From the NCBI GenBank assembly GCA_036927565.1, contig JAYESD010000008.1, forward strand, positions 122,539,498-122,603,497: 64,000 nucleotides of DNA. The letters are read 5' to 3'. Shown one piece after another: positions 22,669-35,187 of this stretch. The DNA is from Tuctoria greenei (Eukaryota; Streptophyta; Magnoliopsida; Poales; Poaceae). Made by a program: the position numbers and the translations under genes. Within the stretch, counting starts at the first letter, position 1; the number at the start of each line of letters is the position of its first letter. The notes below the pieces were generated by a model that saw only the letters and a program-made list of their open reading frames with translations, ran no database searches and was not told the origin of the DNA.

Positions 22669-24573
22669 ATTACTCCCTCCTAGTTTATATTAATTGTCGT
22701 ATCAGACCAACAAATGAAATAAAAATGAACTACTAGTTAGGACTGTCCAAATGACAACTATTTGTATGGGGGGGTGGGGTTACATTATTGACTTCTTTGT
22801 TGCTGTTCATACCCTAAAATGAGCCATCAGGTACACATGTCAGTGGCGGTACACACTCGTAGTATAACAGAGGATTTTCAGTCCATGAGCGAAGCAGGCA
22901 AGACTGTGAGGGGGCATGCAGCTGGCAAATCTCGACTAGACAAAGATAGGGTTCGCCGGTTCGGTCTGACTGACATCAGCCGGAGCGCGTCTCGAAGAGA
23001 ATTATTAGTTGCAGGGCATGTAATGAACGCCAGCTATGAAAGTAGAATCTCAAGGCATGCTAAAACATTTAGTAGAGCCTAGGAAAGAATGCAAATGACC
23101 ATGATACACCCATCATTAATACATCTAAAGGACAGAATATAGTCTCTCAAAATGCTCCAAATTCAATGCCAAAGGAGTACAAAATAACACGCTCTGCCAA
23201 AACAAATGGTACGGTAGAGAGGCAGGTAGTAATGTGATGTGATATGGGTAGTTGGAAGCTACTACCGAGGATAGAGTTGGAGTGGGACATTTTTTAAGCT
23301 CCAAAAATAAAATTACGCTGGGGCGAAAGGAATATTTCTGGTTTGTATATCTATACCTGCTGTTGGTTCATGCATCGTAGTACTAGGGAGTGAAGAACCT
23401 CGGGGTTCCTGAACATCATGTGCTGCAATATTCTCTGCTTACCATGCAAAAAATTTAATGTTGTCTAAATTTGTTTAATTTTTATAGTAAACACATTTAT
23501 AGTTATACCAGGTGCTTGTTGGCCACCATGGATGCTTGTAGACGACATCACGGTTTGATGTCTTGTTCCTAATGTAAAGAGCATTGTAAGTAGTCATTCC
23601 AAATAACAGTGCTAACATCAGATTACATGACCGACACAGATTTTGGATCGGACGGTGTGCTTTCTATAAACTGCAGTGTTTGTTACTAATGGAGGAATTA
23701 GAAAAGAAAGAATAGAAAAAAACGTACGATCCGAGAAAGCCACAAGAAAGAAAAAAGTGTAAAAACCATGGGAACTAAAAATCTTAGGAATACAAATTTG
23801 TAAAACAGGAATGAGAGTACAACAATTGGAGTGGTTGATCAGATAACCCGTGCGTCATCTACATCTAAATCCAGAAATTACATTCTACTACCTCTGGTTT
23901 TTAGTATTTGTTGTTCCCGGCCAGGAATTGAACTAGAAATACACTACTGTAATAAGCTGTCGGAGCAACATTTATTTAGGGACAGATGTTAATTTATTTT
24001 TTGTTAATTTATTTAATCTTCGTATATTAGGATGGATCGTGTATAACTTAACTAGGCCAAAACTGCATGGATCGTGTAGAACCAAGACAATATAGCTCTA
24101 TAAAAAGACGGCACGGATCGTGTAGTTTATCTAGCACAAAACTGGAGTCCGGGATGTGATGTCGCAGGGAGGTGTCGGCGACGAAGAGGTTCGGTAGAGC
24201 CCGTCAAACTTGGTCGCCCGGCGTTGTACCCAGGAATCAACACCACCAAGAGCTTCGATACGTCACTGCGAGATCCATGGGGGAAAAATTGTAAAAACCG
24301 TGGGAAATGAAAACACGGGATTTTCTTAGTAATACAAGTATGGAACACAGGACAGAGAGACAACACATTTGAAGTACTGCAAGATCACCAGAAGGGCGGG
24401 GCAGCGGTGTGTCGGGAACGGAGGCTAGTGTTTTCATTTACACTCATCATGGCTGAAATATGGTTACAATAATATGCGGTACTGAAATTGGAGGCGCAGG
24501 TAGTGAAAATTGAATTGTCAAAATCTCAAATGTGGTGCGCCAAGTAGAACGATAAAATTTTCGTGAGAGTGGA
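22669..24573. other. CACTA interior with no recognisable gene
   Basis: About 1.9 kb of A/T-rich sequence. It holds a Stowaway-like end at 22673 (tactccctcc) without a clear partner, and a diverged direct repeat, 23755-23840 against 24283-24370 (shared gtaaaaacc, gggaa, aatacaa, gagagacaaca-like text). Frames are short and show no known motif. Confidence 0.55.
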
Positions 24574-25262
24574 GAATTTGACGCAAGTTGTGCCCTTGTG
24601 CATCCAATCGTGATTAATTACATCTCATGTCGCGTCGATTCCTGCACATGGTGCATGTAGCTAGAGGGGTAGACTTCGTCTTAGGACAAGTTGCTTGCTT
24701 CTTAATTCATCTTTGTTGCCATGCATGGAGATCAAAATCTAAAAGAAGTCATCTACTAGCTAGTGGGACATTCAAAAAAAATACGAAAAAAATATGAATC
24801 GCCAAATGTATATGTTCTAATGCAAACGATATGCAAATACAGCCAAGTCCATGAAAGGACGATGGTAAACAATCAGCATTTTGTAACACTAATCACAATT
24901 AAATGATAACATGTAGTATATACTACTACATACTAAAAATACATTTTCCCATGCACCGACTACAAATGAAAAAATTGAGTGAAAGAACACAAAAGAGGAG
25001 AAACGCAGCCTCAACCATGATCTCAATGGAGTTTCAACCAAGAGTCATCGATTGTCGCAACACAACGAGTTATTGGCTAGACATTGAACAACAGTTATCT
25101 TGTCCCTTTTTCAGAAAGGAGTTGTTTTTCGATACTGCATAGGATGCATTGTTCATGAACAGAGAAGACATTTATCATTAAAATAAAAACAACACATATA
25201 TTACAAACAAGAACTACGAAAGCTCATATAAAACAAGATAAAGAAAAACTACAAATACTACT

Positions 25263-25902
25263 CTACTCGGAGTCGGAGGAGATCTCCTCCACCTCCTTCT
25301 CTGCCAACTCCGATCCTCCTCTACCGCTGCTGTCGCCGCCGCCTCCTTCACTGCTGCCGCAACCGCATCCTCCGCTGCCGCCACTGCTGCCGCCTCCTCT
25401 GGCAATTGAGTCCAATGCTTCCGAGCGATGGTCCGCAGAAGATGCTGGCAGCCCTCCACCCCAGCCACCTCCCCGATCGTCTCGTAGAGGATGTTCAGAC
25501 GACCGTCCACAAACCCAACCCAAAGCAGTAGTTGCTGGCGGTGTCCATGCTGGTGTAGACGGGAAGTTTCCCAAAACCCAGACAGTCACACGAGCGAGAT
25601 GTACCAAAAAATACATCCCGTGCCGATTTGTCGAGCTTTTTTGCGCACCTGGCGCTGGCGGAAATGTGCTCGGTGGCCTCCTTCAGGCGCCAATCAAGTT
25701 CATCTAAGCGGTGTTCGACGAGGCGAACAATCTAATAAACCCAAACGATATGAGGAGGTGCGGGCGCCGCGGACAGAGAAGGGGAAGGAGGAGGTGCGGG
25801 TGCCGTCTCCAGTTCCACCGACATTTGCTGCGATAGAAACGTAGATAAGTAGGGTTCAGAGAATGTCGGCAGCCTGGAGCGCTTCGATGCAGGGCTACCC
25901 AT
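25263..25902 (-). pseudogene. Copy A of unrecognised four-copy gene family
   Basis: It starts MGSPASKRSR at 25902, followed by a Pro/Ala-rich segment and a central domain (DELDWRLKEATEH, KKLDKSARDVFFGTSRSCD, LPVYTSMDTAS, LNILYETIGEVAGVEG). An Ala/Glu-rich tail ends VEEISSDSE. An in-frame TAG lies after VWVY (about 25732) and a frameshift near 25500. Full length would be about 213 residues. The start is chosen because three copies share MGSP at the same distance from a TATA box. I do not recognise the family. The basic N-terminus and acidic C-terminus are seen; any function is unknown. Confidence 0.72.
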
Positions 25903-26035
25903 TTGTGCGTCAACGGAGGTGCAGAGAAAGAGCAAAAGGTGGTCGGCGATGGTGCGTCGGTGAACGAAGAGAAGTTTGGAGGCTACGATCGATGGAGATG
26001 GAGTGGTGCGGCGGAGACCTAAGAGGACAGGTGTG

Positions 26036-26045
26036 CCTTTATAGC
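26036..26045 (-). promoter_or_regulatory. TATA box of gene copy A
   Basis: The reverse complement is GCTATAAAGG, 134 bp before the MGSP start. It is kept in copies B (30534-30543) and C (34030-34039, one change), which supports a real core promoter. Confidence 0.68.
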
Positions 26046-26059
26046 GGGTCCTCATCTAA

Positions 26060-26191
26060 GACCATTAGCACCAGCGTACTCTAAAGCATACTCTATACAT
26101 TATTCTCCTTCAGCTTTTACACTACGTACTCTAAGTTACACCGCGAAACAATGTATCCAGTATGCTTTACAGTACGCCACTACAGATGGTC
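26060..26191. mobile_element. 132-bp MITE upstream of copy A
   Basis: The ends are inverted repeats: gaccattagcaccagcgtac against gaccatctgtagtggcgtac. The same 132-bp insert is at 30558-30689 in copy B and absent at the matching site in copy C (34044), which shows it is an insertion. It lies 15 bp beyond the TATA box. No clean target duplication is visible, so the superfamily is open. Confidence 0.78.
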
Positions 26192-26549
26192 CGCGCGAGT
26201 GGAGATGATCGAACGCTTTGAAAACTGTGCTTTCGAATTAATCCAAATCGCGGTTGGCTTCCTCTAAGTTGTCACAACGGCTCGACGCGTCCCATCTCCG
26301 CTTCACAGGCAGTTTTTTAATTTGACATGCAAAGGGTCCACGGTATGCAATGGCCCACTTGGCATAGTTTGTAGGTCCGTCCGGTGGTGTTTCAGTTCTT
26401 CAGTTCCAGTTTTTAATTTTGACACGCAAAGGGCCCACCAGCCCAAGGTATATGCAATGTTCCAGTTTTTTTCTAGTTTGTCACGCAAAAGACCTCGATC
26501 ATGTTTCATGACGTTACGTGTTTTCTCTTATTTCTTGAAAGATCGTCAC

Positions 26550-26801
<252 letters not shown>

Positions 26802-26874
26802 GAAAGATCGTCAGAAAAAACAAGAAAAAAGTACAAGACGATGAACACACCACACATTCATGCATTCATTAACG

Positions 26875-26890
26875 CACACACACACACACA

Positions 26891-26942
<52 letters not shown>
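26875..26942. repeat. (CA)n-(TA)n microsatellite
   Basis: About 16 bp of CA, then tc, then 50 bp of TA. It repeats the CA-to-TA transition of the tract just to its left, so a local duplication is likely. Confidence 0.92.
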
Positions 26943-26946
<4 letters not shown>

Positions 26947-27235
26947 AAACCCTCATTCATGTTTTTTCAGTTTGACATGCAAAAGACCTTGATCAAGCAT
27001 GTTTGATGACGTTAGGTGTTTTCTAATTTTGTTGAAAGATCGTCATATTTGAGACTCGTTGATCATGTTTGGGGTGTAGCAAGCATACATGGACAAGTAA
27101 CATATGCACATGAAAACCTCGCGACGATCATGTTTGATGACAACATTATTACGTGTTTTCTCTGTTTTTTGTTTAAACATCGTCATATATAGTTTGAGGC
27201 TCATTGATCATGTTTAGGGCGTGACAATTAATATG

Positions 27236-27236
<1 letters not shown>

Positions 27237-27308
<72 letters not shown>
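27237..27308. repeat. (TA)n microsatellite
   Basis: A pure TA run of about 72 bp, followed by gtttggctcgttgatcat, the same words that follow the short TA run in unit 2. Confidence 0.93.
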
Positions 27309-27311
<3 letters not shown>

Positions 27312-27720
27312 TGGCTCGTTGATCATATGTTTGGGGCATAGGGTAGCATGCATGGACAACTATAACATGCATGTGAGAGAGACGTCGATGATCATATGTA
27401 CTCCCCCCGTCTCCATGAACTTGTCGCTTTGTCGTAGTTCATTTTTTAACTACAAAGCCGCATCAGAGGAGCTTGTTTATTGGCTCATGGACAAGGAAAA
27501 TTCTTTGTACGTAGTACAAAAAGTAAGTTGGTCGGCGTTGCCATTCGTACGCGAAGGATGCGGCCAGGTAGCTGCTCTTGCAGGTGTATGGTAATTACAT
27601 GAGTGTTTGGTCGGGTCATGTGGTTAGTCCACGATGCACCCTAAACCCAGTGTTGAGGCCGTGTATTTATCATTTGTGCGTACACTCTAGTGACATGTGA
27701 CAAAGTGCTCAGTCATCAAT

Positions 27721-28195
27721 TGTGTTTGGTTTGACATCGAAATTGGATTGGAGATAGATCATCCATTTCTTTATGTCTTGGATCATCCAAATTAACGTTT
27801 GGTTGGATGGACTGGACGATCCAATTTTTTGTTGGTAGGTTGGATGAAACTTGATTGGATTGTTGAATCATCTAAGTTGATAATTTCATAATATTAATTG
27901 TTTATATACTAATTATCATATTACTAGCAAATATTAATGTTAATATCATAATTGTAATTATTAATCAACAATAAACAAGGTAATTATCATTAATTACATT
28001 GCTAAGAAGCATAATTAGACAAGGTGGATGGACTCACATCCAACCAAATATCCTGGACCATCTCATCCAGCATCTGCGAGGAATATTTTATATTCTTCAA
28101 GCCTGGATCACCCGTTTGACCGCGAAACAAATAACACATGACTGGACCATACAATTAATCCAAGTCAATTCAATCCAAGACAAGCAACCAAACAC
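27721..28195. mobile_element. 475-bp MITE-like element with TGTGTTTGG ends
   Basis: It begins tgtgtttggtttgacatc and ends gacaagcaaccaaacaca, an inverted repeat. Internal inverted stretches (ttggatcatcc, ggatgatcc-like) add to the fold. No coding frame. The unit 2 copy is at 31473-31948. The duplication came after this insertion. Confidence 0.72.
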
Positions 28196-28515
28196 ATATC
28201 TTTTTGGCCACGTCGTACGTGCTCGTGCGCATGATGATGGATCATGCACGCCGAGCGCAGAGTTATTCGGATCGCTGAGCAATGTTCGGACGTGGAGTTC
28301 GTGTGCCCGTGTGCGCTGCAAGTTTCGGTGCGTTCGCGTAAGTTGCAATCATCAGGGCAGGGTGGTACAATCGCGGGAACCATGCAGTGCGCCCTTGGTT
28401 GTAAGATTTGGAGCGTGAACGTACGTGGGCAACCATCTGGGCAGGGTCGCACAGAGACGTCTGTGCGGAAGGGCCGCAGAGAATTCGATTTCCGCACCAA
28501 GGGGTTAAGAGATAA

Positions 28516-28808
28516 GACCATCTGATTTGCAGTCCAGTAATTGTGTTTGGGAACACAGTATTCTTGGATTTTTAGAGCAATTAGCAATACCGTGGTATTT
28601 TGGATTACTATGGTATTTTTTACAGAATGGTGTTTGTCAACCAAACAGTCCTATGTATTGCAAAATCGTGGTATTACAAAACTATGTTATTGAAATACTT
28701 TGGTATTGCCATGTCATTTTAAAAACTGTAATTTCCAAATCTTTATTATTGAAAAACTGTGCTCCCAAACACATCCTAAAGCTTTACCATGAACCACTGC
28801 GGATGGTC
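28516..28808. mobile_element. 293-bp element with GACCATC ends holding a nested 230-bp MITE
   Basis: The outer ends, gaccatctgatttgcagt and gaccatccgcagtggttc, match the ends of the 132-bp MITE family. Inside, 28543-28772 has its own inverted ends (gtgtttgggaacacagt against gtgtttgggagcacagt). Unit 2 carries the same pair at 32267-32559 and 32294-32523, with equal lengths. Confidence 0.7.
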
Positions 28809-29759
28809 TTAAAGGCAGGCCCTGCTCTGGGTCTAGGCGGGCGGAAATAAATTTTCTGCGGCCCTGCGGCACAACGTCGCGTGTGTGCCTCCGCCCCACA
28901 CACCGTCCAATGGAAATCCTTCTGAGATCCTTCATTTCGCGTTGGGTTTGTTGTCTGGACACCGAAGGATGGAAATTCCGCGTGTCCCGCTCTCACCATT
29001 ATGTGATTTTGATCAGACGGCCAGCGAGGCGGGGGCGCACGCGCGATGCTGTGCGGTAGGGTCACAGAAAATTTGACGCAAGCGTGCCCTTGTGCACGCT
29101 TCCAATCGTGATTAATTACATCTCATGTCGCTTCGATTCCTGCACATGGTGCGTGTAGCTAGAGGGGTAGACTTCGTCTTAGGACAACTTGCTCGCTCCT
29201 TAATTCATCTTTGTTTCCATGCATGGAGATCAAAATCTAAAAGCAGTCATATGCTAGCTAGTGGGACATTCCAAAAAAATACGAAAAAAATATGAATCGC
29301 CAAATGTATATGTTCTAATGCAAACGATATGCAAATATAGTCAAGTCAACGAAAGGACGATGGTAAACAATCAGTATTTTGTAACATTAATCACAATGAA
29401 ATGATAACATGTAGTATATACTACTACATACCAAAAATACATTTTCCCATGCACCGACTACAAATGAAAAATTGAGTGAAAGAAAACAAAAGAGGAGAAA
29501 TGCAGCCTCAACCACAATCTCAATGGTGTTTCAACCAAGAGTCGTAAATTGTCGCAACACAATGAATTATTGGCTAGACATTGAACAACACTTATCTCGC
29601 CCCCTTTTCAGAAAGGAGTTGTTTTTCAATACTGCATAGGACGCATTGTTCTTGAACAGAAAAGACATTTATCATTAAAATAGAAACAACACATATATTA
29701 CAAACAAGAACTACGAAAGCACATAGAAAACAAGAAAAAGAAAAACTACAAATACTACT

Positions 29760-30401
29760 CTACTCGGAGTCGGAGGAGATCTCCTCCACCTCCTTCTCGG
29801 CCGCTGCCGCCTCCTCCTTTGCCTCTGCTGCAGCCGCTGCCTCCTCCGGCGCTGCCGCTGCTGCCTCTTCTGCCGCCGCCGCTGCTGTTGCCTCCTACGG
29901 CAATTGAGTTTGAAGCTTCCGGGCGATGGTCCACAGAAGATGCTGGCGGCCCTCCACCCCAGCCACCTCCCCAATCATCTCGTAGAGGACGTTGACACGA
30001 CCGGCCACAAACCCAAACCCAAAGCAGTAGTGGCCGGCGGTGTCCATGCTGGTGCAGACGGGAAGTTTCTCAAGACCCATATGGTCACACGAGCGAAATG
30101 TATCGGAAAATACATCCCCTGCCAATTTGTCGAGCTTTTTTGCGCGCCTGGCAGTGGCAGAAATGTGGTTAGTAGCCTCCTTCAGGCGCCGATCGAGTTC
30201 ATCGAAGCGATGTTCGTCGAGGCAGAAAGTCTCCTAAACCCAAACGGGATGAGGAGGTGCGAGCACCGCGGGTGGAGAAGGGGACGGAGGAGGTGCAGGC
30301 GCCGCCTCCAGTTCCACTGGCATTGGCTGCGACGGAAATGTTGAAGAAGGAGGTTCGAAGAACATCGACGGCCTGGAGCACTTCGGTGCAGGGCTACCCA
30401 T
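29760..30401 (-). pseudogene. Copy B of the four-copy gene family
   Basis: One minus-strand frame runs from MGSPAPKCSR (30401) to EEISSDSE (29763), 213 codons plus stop, and gives the best view of the family. Residues 1-55 are Pro/Ala-rich. Residues about 60-165 form the central domain (KKLDKLAGDVFSDTFRSCD, GHYCFGFGFVAGRVNVLYE, GEVAGVEG). The tail is nearly all Ala and Glu. Two TAG codons break it, at 30234-30236 and 29892-29894. The first lies where copy A also has TAG, so an unrecognised short intron there is possible. Function unknown. Confidence 0.74.
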
Positions 30402-30533
30402 TTGTGCGGCGATGGAGGTGCGGAGAAAGAGCGAGAGGTGGTCGGCGATGGTGCGGCGGTGAAGGAAGAGAAGTTTGGAGGCCACGATGATGGAGATGGA
30501 GTGGTGCGGCGGAGACACAAGAGGACGGGTGTG

Positions 30534-30543
30534 CCTTTATAGC
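30534..30543 (-). promoter_or_regulatory. TATA box of gene copy B
   Basis: GCTATAAAGG on the minus strand, 133 bp before the start codon and 15 bp from the 132-bp MITE. Confidence 0.66.
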
Positions 30544-30557
30544 AGGTCCTCGTCTAA

Positions 30558-30689
30558 GACCATCCGCAGCAGCATACTCTAAAGCATACTCTATACACTA
30601 TTCTCCTTTAGCTTTTACACTACATACTCCAAGTTACACTGCGAAACAGTGTATCCAATATGCTTTATAGTTCGCCACTGCGGATGGTC
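30558..30689. mobile_element. 132-bp MITE upstream of copy B
   Basis: Orthologous to the insert at 26060-26191. The ends are gaccatccgcagcagc and gaccatccgcagtggc. It was present before the tandem duplication. Confidence 0.78.
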
Positions 30690-31472
30690 CGCGCGAGTGG
30701 AGATGATCGAACGCTTCGAAAACTGCGCTTTCGAATTAATCCAAACCGCGGTTGGCTTACTCTAAGTTGTCGCAACGGCTCGACGCGTCCCATCTACGCT
30801 TCACAGCAATTTTTTAATTTGACATGCAAAGGGTGCAGGGTATGCAGTGGCCCACCTGGCATACTTTGTAGGTTCGTCCGACGGTTTTTCAGTTTTTCAG
30901 TTCCAGTTTTTAATTTTGACACGCAAAATGCCCACCGGCCCGAGGCATATGCAATGTTCCAGTATTTTTCAGTTTATCACGCAAAAGACCTCAATCATGT
31001 TTCATGATGTTACGTGTTTTCTCTTATTTCTTGAAAGATCGTCATATATATATATATATATAGTTTGGCTTGTTGATCATATGTTTGGGGCATAGGGTAG
31101 CATGCATGGACAACTATAACATGCACGTGAGAGAAACGTCGATGATCATATGTATTCCCCCCGTCTCATGAACTTGTCGCTTTGTCGTAGTTCATTTTTT
31201 AACTACAAAGCTGCATCAGAAGAGCTTGTTTGGCTCATGGACAAGGAAAATTCTTTGTACGTAGTACAAAAAGTATAAGTTGGTTGGCGTTGTCGTTCGT
31301 ACGCGAAGGATGCGGCCAGGTAGTTGCTCTTGCAGGTGTATGGTAATTACATGAGTGTTAGGTCGGGTCATGTGGTTAGTCCATGATGCACCCTAAACCC
31401 AGTTTTGAGGCCGTGTATTTGTCATTTGTGCGTACACTCTAGTGACATGTGACAAAGGGCTCAGTCATCAAT

Positions 31473-31948
31473 TGCGTTTGGTTTGACATCGAAGTTAGAT
31501 TGGAGATAGATCATCCATCTCTTTATGTCTTGGATCATCCAAATTATCATTTGGTTGGATGGACTGGACGATCCAATTTTTTGTTGGTAGGTTAGATGAA
31601 ACTTGATTGGATTATTGAATTATCTAAGTTGATAATTTCATAATATTAATTGTTTATATACTAATTATCATATTACTAGCAAATATTAATGTTAATATCA
31701 TAATTGTAATTATTAATCAACAATAAACGAGGTAATTATCACTAATTACATTCCTAAGAAGCATAATTAGATAAGGTGGATGGACTCACATCCAACCAAA
31801 TATCCTGGACCATCTCATCAAGCATCTGCGAGGAATATTTTATATTCCTCAAACCTGGATCACCCGTCTGACCGCGAAACAAATAACACATGACTGGACC
31901 ATCCAATTAATCCAAGTCAATTCAATTCAAGACAAGCAACCAAACACA
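31473..31948. mobile_element. 476-bp MITE-like element, unit 2 copy
   Basis: Orthologous to 27721-28195, with the same inverted ends (tgcgtttggtttg against tgtgtttggttgcttg). Confidence 0.7.
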
Positions 31949-32266
31949 TATCTTTTTGGCCGCGTCGTACGTGCTCGTGCGCATGATGATGGATCGTGCA
32001 CGCCGAGCGCCGAGTTATTTGGATCGCTGAGCAATGTTCCGACGTGGAGTTCGTGTGCCCGTGCACACTGCAAGATTCGGTGCATTCGCATACGTGTCAA
32101 TCATCAAGGTAGGGTTGTACAGTCGCGGGAACCATGCAGTGCGCCCTTAGCTGTAAGATTTAAAGCATGAACGTACGTGGCAACCATCTGGGCAGGGTCG
32201 CACAGAGACGGCTGTAAGGAAGGGCCGCAGAGAATATGATTTCCACACCAAGGGGTTAAGAGATAA

Positions 32267-32559
32267 GACCATCTGATTCGCAGTCCAGTAATGGTGTTTG
32301 GGAACGTGGTATTTTTGGAGTTTTAGAGCAATTAGCAATACCGTGGTGTTTGAGATTACAATGGTATTTTTTACAGAATGGTGTTTGTCAACCAAACGGT
32401 CATATTTATTGCAAAATCGTGGTATTACAAAACTGTGTTATTAAAATACTTTGGTATTGCCATGTTATATTAAAATCTATGGTTTCCAAAACTTTAGTAT
32501 TGAAAAACTATGCTCCCAAACACGGCATAAAGCTTTACCGTGAACCACTGCGGATGGTC
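32267..32559. mobile_element. 293-bp GACCATC-ended element with nested 230-bp MITE, unit 2 copy
   Basis: Orthologous to 28516-28808. The equal length of both the outer and inner elements in the two units shows few indels since duplication. Confidence 0.68.
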
Positions 32560-32990
32560 TTAAAGGCAGGCCCGGCTCTGGGCCTAGGTGGGCAGTAATA
32601 AATTTTCTACGGCCCTGCCGCACAACGTCGCGCGTGCGCCCCCGCCCCACATGTCGTTCGATGGAAATCCCGCTGAGATCCTTCGCTTCGTGTTGGGTTT
32701 GTTGTCTGGACACCGAAGGATGGAAATCCCGCTTGTCCCGCTCCCACGATTATGCGATTTTGATCGGACGGAGTGCGAGGCAGGGGCGCACGCACGATGC
32801 CGTGCCACAGAGTCACAGAAAATTTGTGGGCTACTGCCTAGGGCCAGGCCGGTGGGTGGGGGTGGTGGGGCGGACACGGTGACGACTGGTAAAGAGAAAA
32901 GAAATAAAATTATTTAGTGTGTAGATTTTTATTTTTTGTAATTATTTGAAATATAATTCTACTATGTACGTCCTACAAATGTGTTTAATA

Positions 32991-33091
32991 CTCCCTCCTT
33001 ATCTTTTTAATTGCCATTCAGACAATGATTTCTACTTCACATATAGTTCAATGCTTTGTCCAAAACGTCAAATAAAAGAATAAGGAGGGAG
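32991..33091. mobile_element. Stowaway MITE (101 bp)
   Basis: The ends CTCCCTCCTTATCTTTT and CTCCCTCCTTATTCTTTT (other strand) are flanked by TA on both sides, the Tc1/Mariner target. It lies between unit 2 and gene copy C. Little decay is visible, so it is likely a young insertion. Confidence 0.93.
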
Positions 33092-33311
33092 TATTTATTA
33101 GATACAATATGATATTAATAATGCGTTAATTTTCCATATGTGATGTTTTTCGATAAAAGGAGGAGTTTTTCGTTAGTGCATGTACTGTAGGACACATTGT
33201 TCATGAACATAAAATAAAATACATTTTTCATTAACATAAAAAGAACACATATATTACAAACAAGAAAAAAACACATAGAAAACAAAAGAAAAAACTACTA
33301 CTCATCCTACT

Positions 33312-33901
33312 CTACTCGGAGGAGGACTTGTCCACCTCCACTACCGCCTTCGCATCCGCCGGTGGCACCTCCGCCTCCGCCGCAACCACCGGCGAAGCAT
33401 CCTCCAACACTAGATCAAACTCCTTTCGACTGCGGCGTCCACGAGTTGCTCGTGAAACTCCACCCCGGCCTCCTCACTGATCGTCTCGTAGAGGCAGTCG
33501 AGGCTAGCGGCAACATAGCCTAACCTGAAGATGTAGTAGCCGGTGGAGTCCATGCTGGTGTGGTGGGGAAGGATACCATGTCTCAGTCGGCGACAAGAGT
33601 GAGATGTATTGTGAAATACATCCTGCGCTATTTTGTCGAGCTCTTTCGCTTGCACGTCGGCGGCGAACAGGCTGTCGGTGACCTCGTTAAGCTTGTCGTC
33701 GAGTTTGTCGATGCTTTCCTTGATGAGGCGGACAGTCTCATCATAGTCGGATAGAAGAGGTGCGGGCGTCGTGGGCGGAGACGGGAGTGTAGGAGCTGCG
33801 GGCGCTGCCTCCAGTTCCATTGGCCTTGGCGGTGACGGAAATGGAGAAGGAGGTTCGAAGGACGTCGATGACCTGGAGCGCTTTGGTGCGGGGCTACCCA
33901 T
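33312..33901 (-). pseudogene. Copy C of the four-copy gene family (least damaged)
   Basis: MGSPAPKRSR at 33901 opens a frame with no internal stop to 33410, including the segment where A and B have TAG (here SDYDETVRLIKESIDKLDD). The central domain is kept: ELDKIAQDVFHNTSHSC, HTSMDSTGYYIFRLGYVAAS, LDCLYETISEEAGVE. One frameshift near 33415 is needed to reach the tail EFDLVLEDASPVV and the end VDKSSSE. A TATA box lies at 34030. No MITE lies upstream. It may be closest to the original captured gene. Confidence 0.74.
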
Positions 33902-34029
33902 TTGTGTGGCAACGGAGGTTTGAACAAAGAGAGAGAGGTGGTCGACGGTGGTGAGGCGGAGAAGCAAGAGGAGATGTTTGGAGGCTAAAATCGATCGAGA
34001 GGTGCGGCGGAGAAGAAGAGGACAGTGTG

Positions 34030-34039
34030 CCGTTATAGC
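34030..34039 (-). promoter_or_regulatory. TATA-like box of gene copy C
   Basis: The reverse complement is GCTATAACGG, one base off the box in copies A and B, 129 bp before MGSP. Confidence 0.55.
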
Positions 34040-35187
34040 GGGTCGTCGTCTAAGCGCTATGAGTGGAGATGATCGGACGCTTCAAAAATTGTGCTTTTGA
34101 ATCGACGATTAGAGTTACTCCAAACCGCGGTTCGCCTCCTCTCGGTTATCACAACGGCTCAACATGTCCCATCGGCTAGTTTTTTAATTTGTCATGCTAA
34201 GGTGCGGAGATTGACTTGAACGCGCGTGGCAATCGACCGAGAGTCTATATCTTTTTTTTTAAGGATCCGACCATTGCCGACCGAGAGTCCATATCGAACT
34301 GATAATGGTCGTGATCACGGATGATGGTGGACATGAATGTAATGCATGTGAAAGAGACTCGCGATCAAGCATGTTTGGTCATGTGTTGAGGATTTTTGTG
34401 CTCCCTTGTTGAGGAACATGTTAATTGGATGACATTGAGGATCAGATGTGGCGTACGTGTTTTCACAAGTGTGTTCATTTGTTCCTAAAATCAGAACACG
34501 TAGTGGCTAGCGTCTACGCCTGTCATTTCTTCAAAAGACTACTACAGCGATACATAATGGCAGCATGCAATCGATTAATTTGATGAACCACGTACGTATG
34601 CAGTGAGAGTTGTGTGCTCATTAGACGATGGTAGTCCACATTCTATCCTCATACCGTCGAGGGAACATCCTTGTGTCAAATTTGTTATCTCTATTAATGA
34701 CAGGATAATATTCTTCATTATTGTTGTAGCTAAACTGCCATATAAGTTGAGAGCATACACACATGCATGGTAGAGAATATGATAAATATATAAATATATA
34801 TACATGGTAGGAAATATTATTCTATTCTTGGAATACATGTTTGGGACGTAGCATGCATATGTACGTCTAACATCCATGTGAAAGACCTCGATCATGTTTG
34901 CTGACGTTACGTTTTCTCTTTTTTGTTGAGAGATCATCATGTTTGAGGCTCATTGATCATGTTTGGGGTGTAGCATGCATGGACAACTAACACGCATGTG
35001 AATGATCTCGATGCATGTGAAATAAAATGCATGTTTTTAAAGGCAAGATATAGTGTTTCCTCAAGAAAAAATAATTTTATGAGAGATTGGGCGCACAAGC
35101 ACGAAAGCTAGAACTTGAGCGATGCACCTACGAATTCCATATGCCAGGATGATCGACGGCAGTGGATCCGCAAACTCGGTGGTAAGA
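34040..35187. other. CACTA interior, noncoding, upstream of copy C
   Basis: The first part matches the upstream regions of copies A and B (gagtggagatgatcg, cacaacggctcaacatgtcc, ttttttaatttgtcatg). Later parts repeat the gatcatgtttgg...gtagcatgcatggaca words seen at 27050 and 31060. No gene is seen. Confidence 0.6.

Larger units (their letters stand above)
29071..32822. repeat. Segmental tandem duplication, unit 2
   Basis: It follows unit 1 directly at the words aaaatttgacgcaag and ends near 32822 (acagaaaatttg). It has the same order of parts: gene copy B, 132-bp MITE, short TA run, 475-bp MITE, 293-bp MITE. Identity looks about 90% or more outside repeats, judged by eye. Confidence 0.88.

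Noticed and set aside
22673..22760. A Stowaway MITE starting tactccctcc.
   Set aside because: No matching second end with TA flank could be found nearby; only a possible fragment.
22819..23082. An 87-codon open frame on the plus strand.
   Set aside because: No family motif, no supporting promoter or splice signal, and typical of chance frames in this AT-rich interior.
27400..27475. A Stowaway-like start (tactccccccgtctccatgaac) in unit 1, also in unit 2 near 31155.
   Set aside because: The partner end is missing, so it is at best a truncated copy.
28165..28644. A 159-codon minus-strand frame in unit 1, partly kept in unit 2.
   Set aside because: It spans MITE boundaries and shows no known motif; conservation follows from the segmental duplication.
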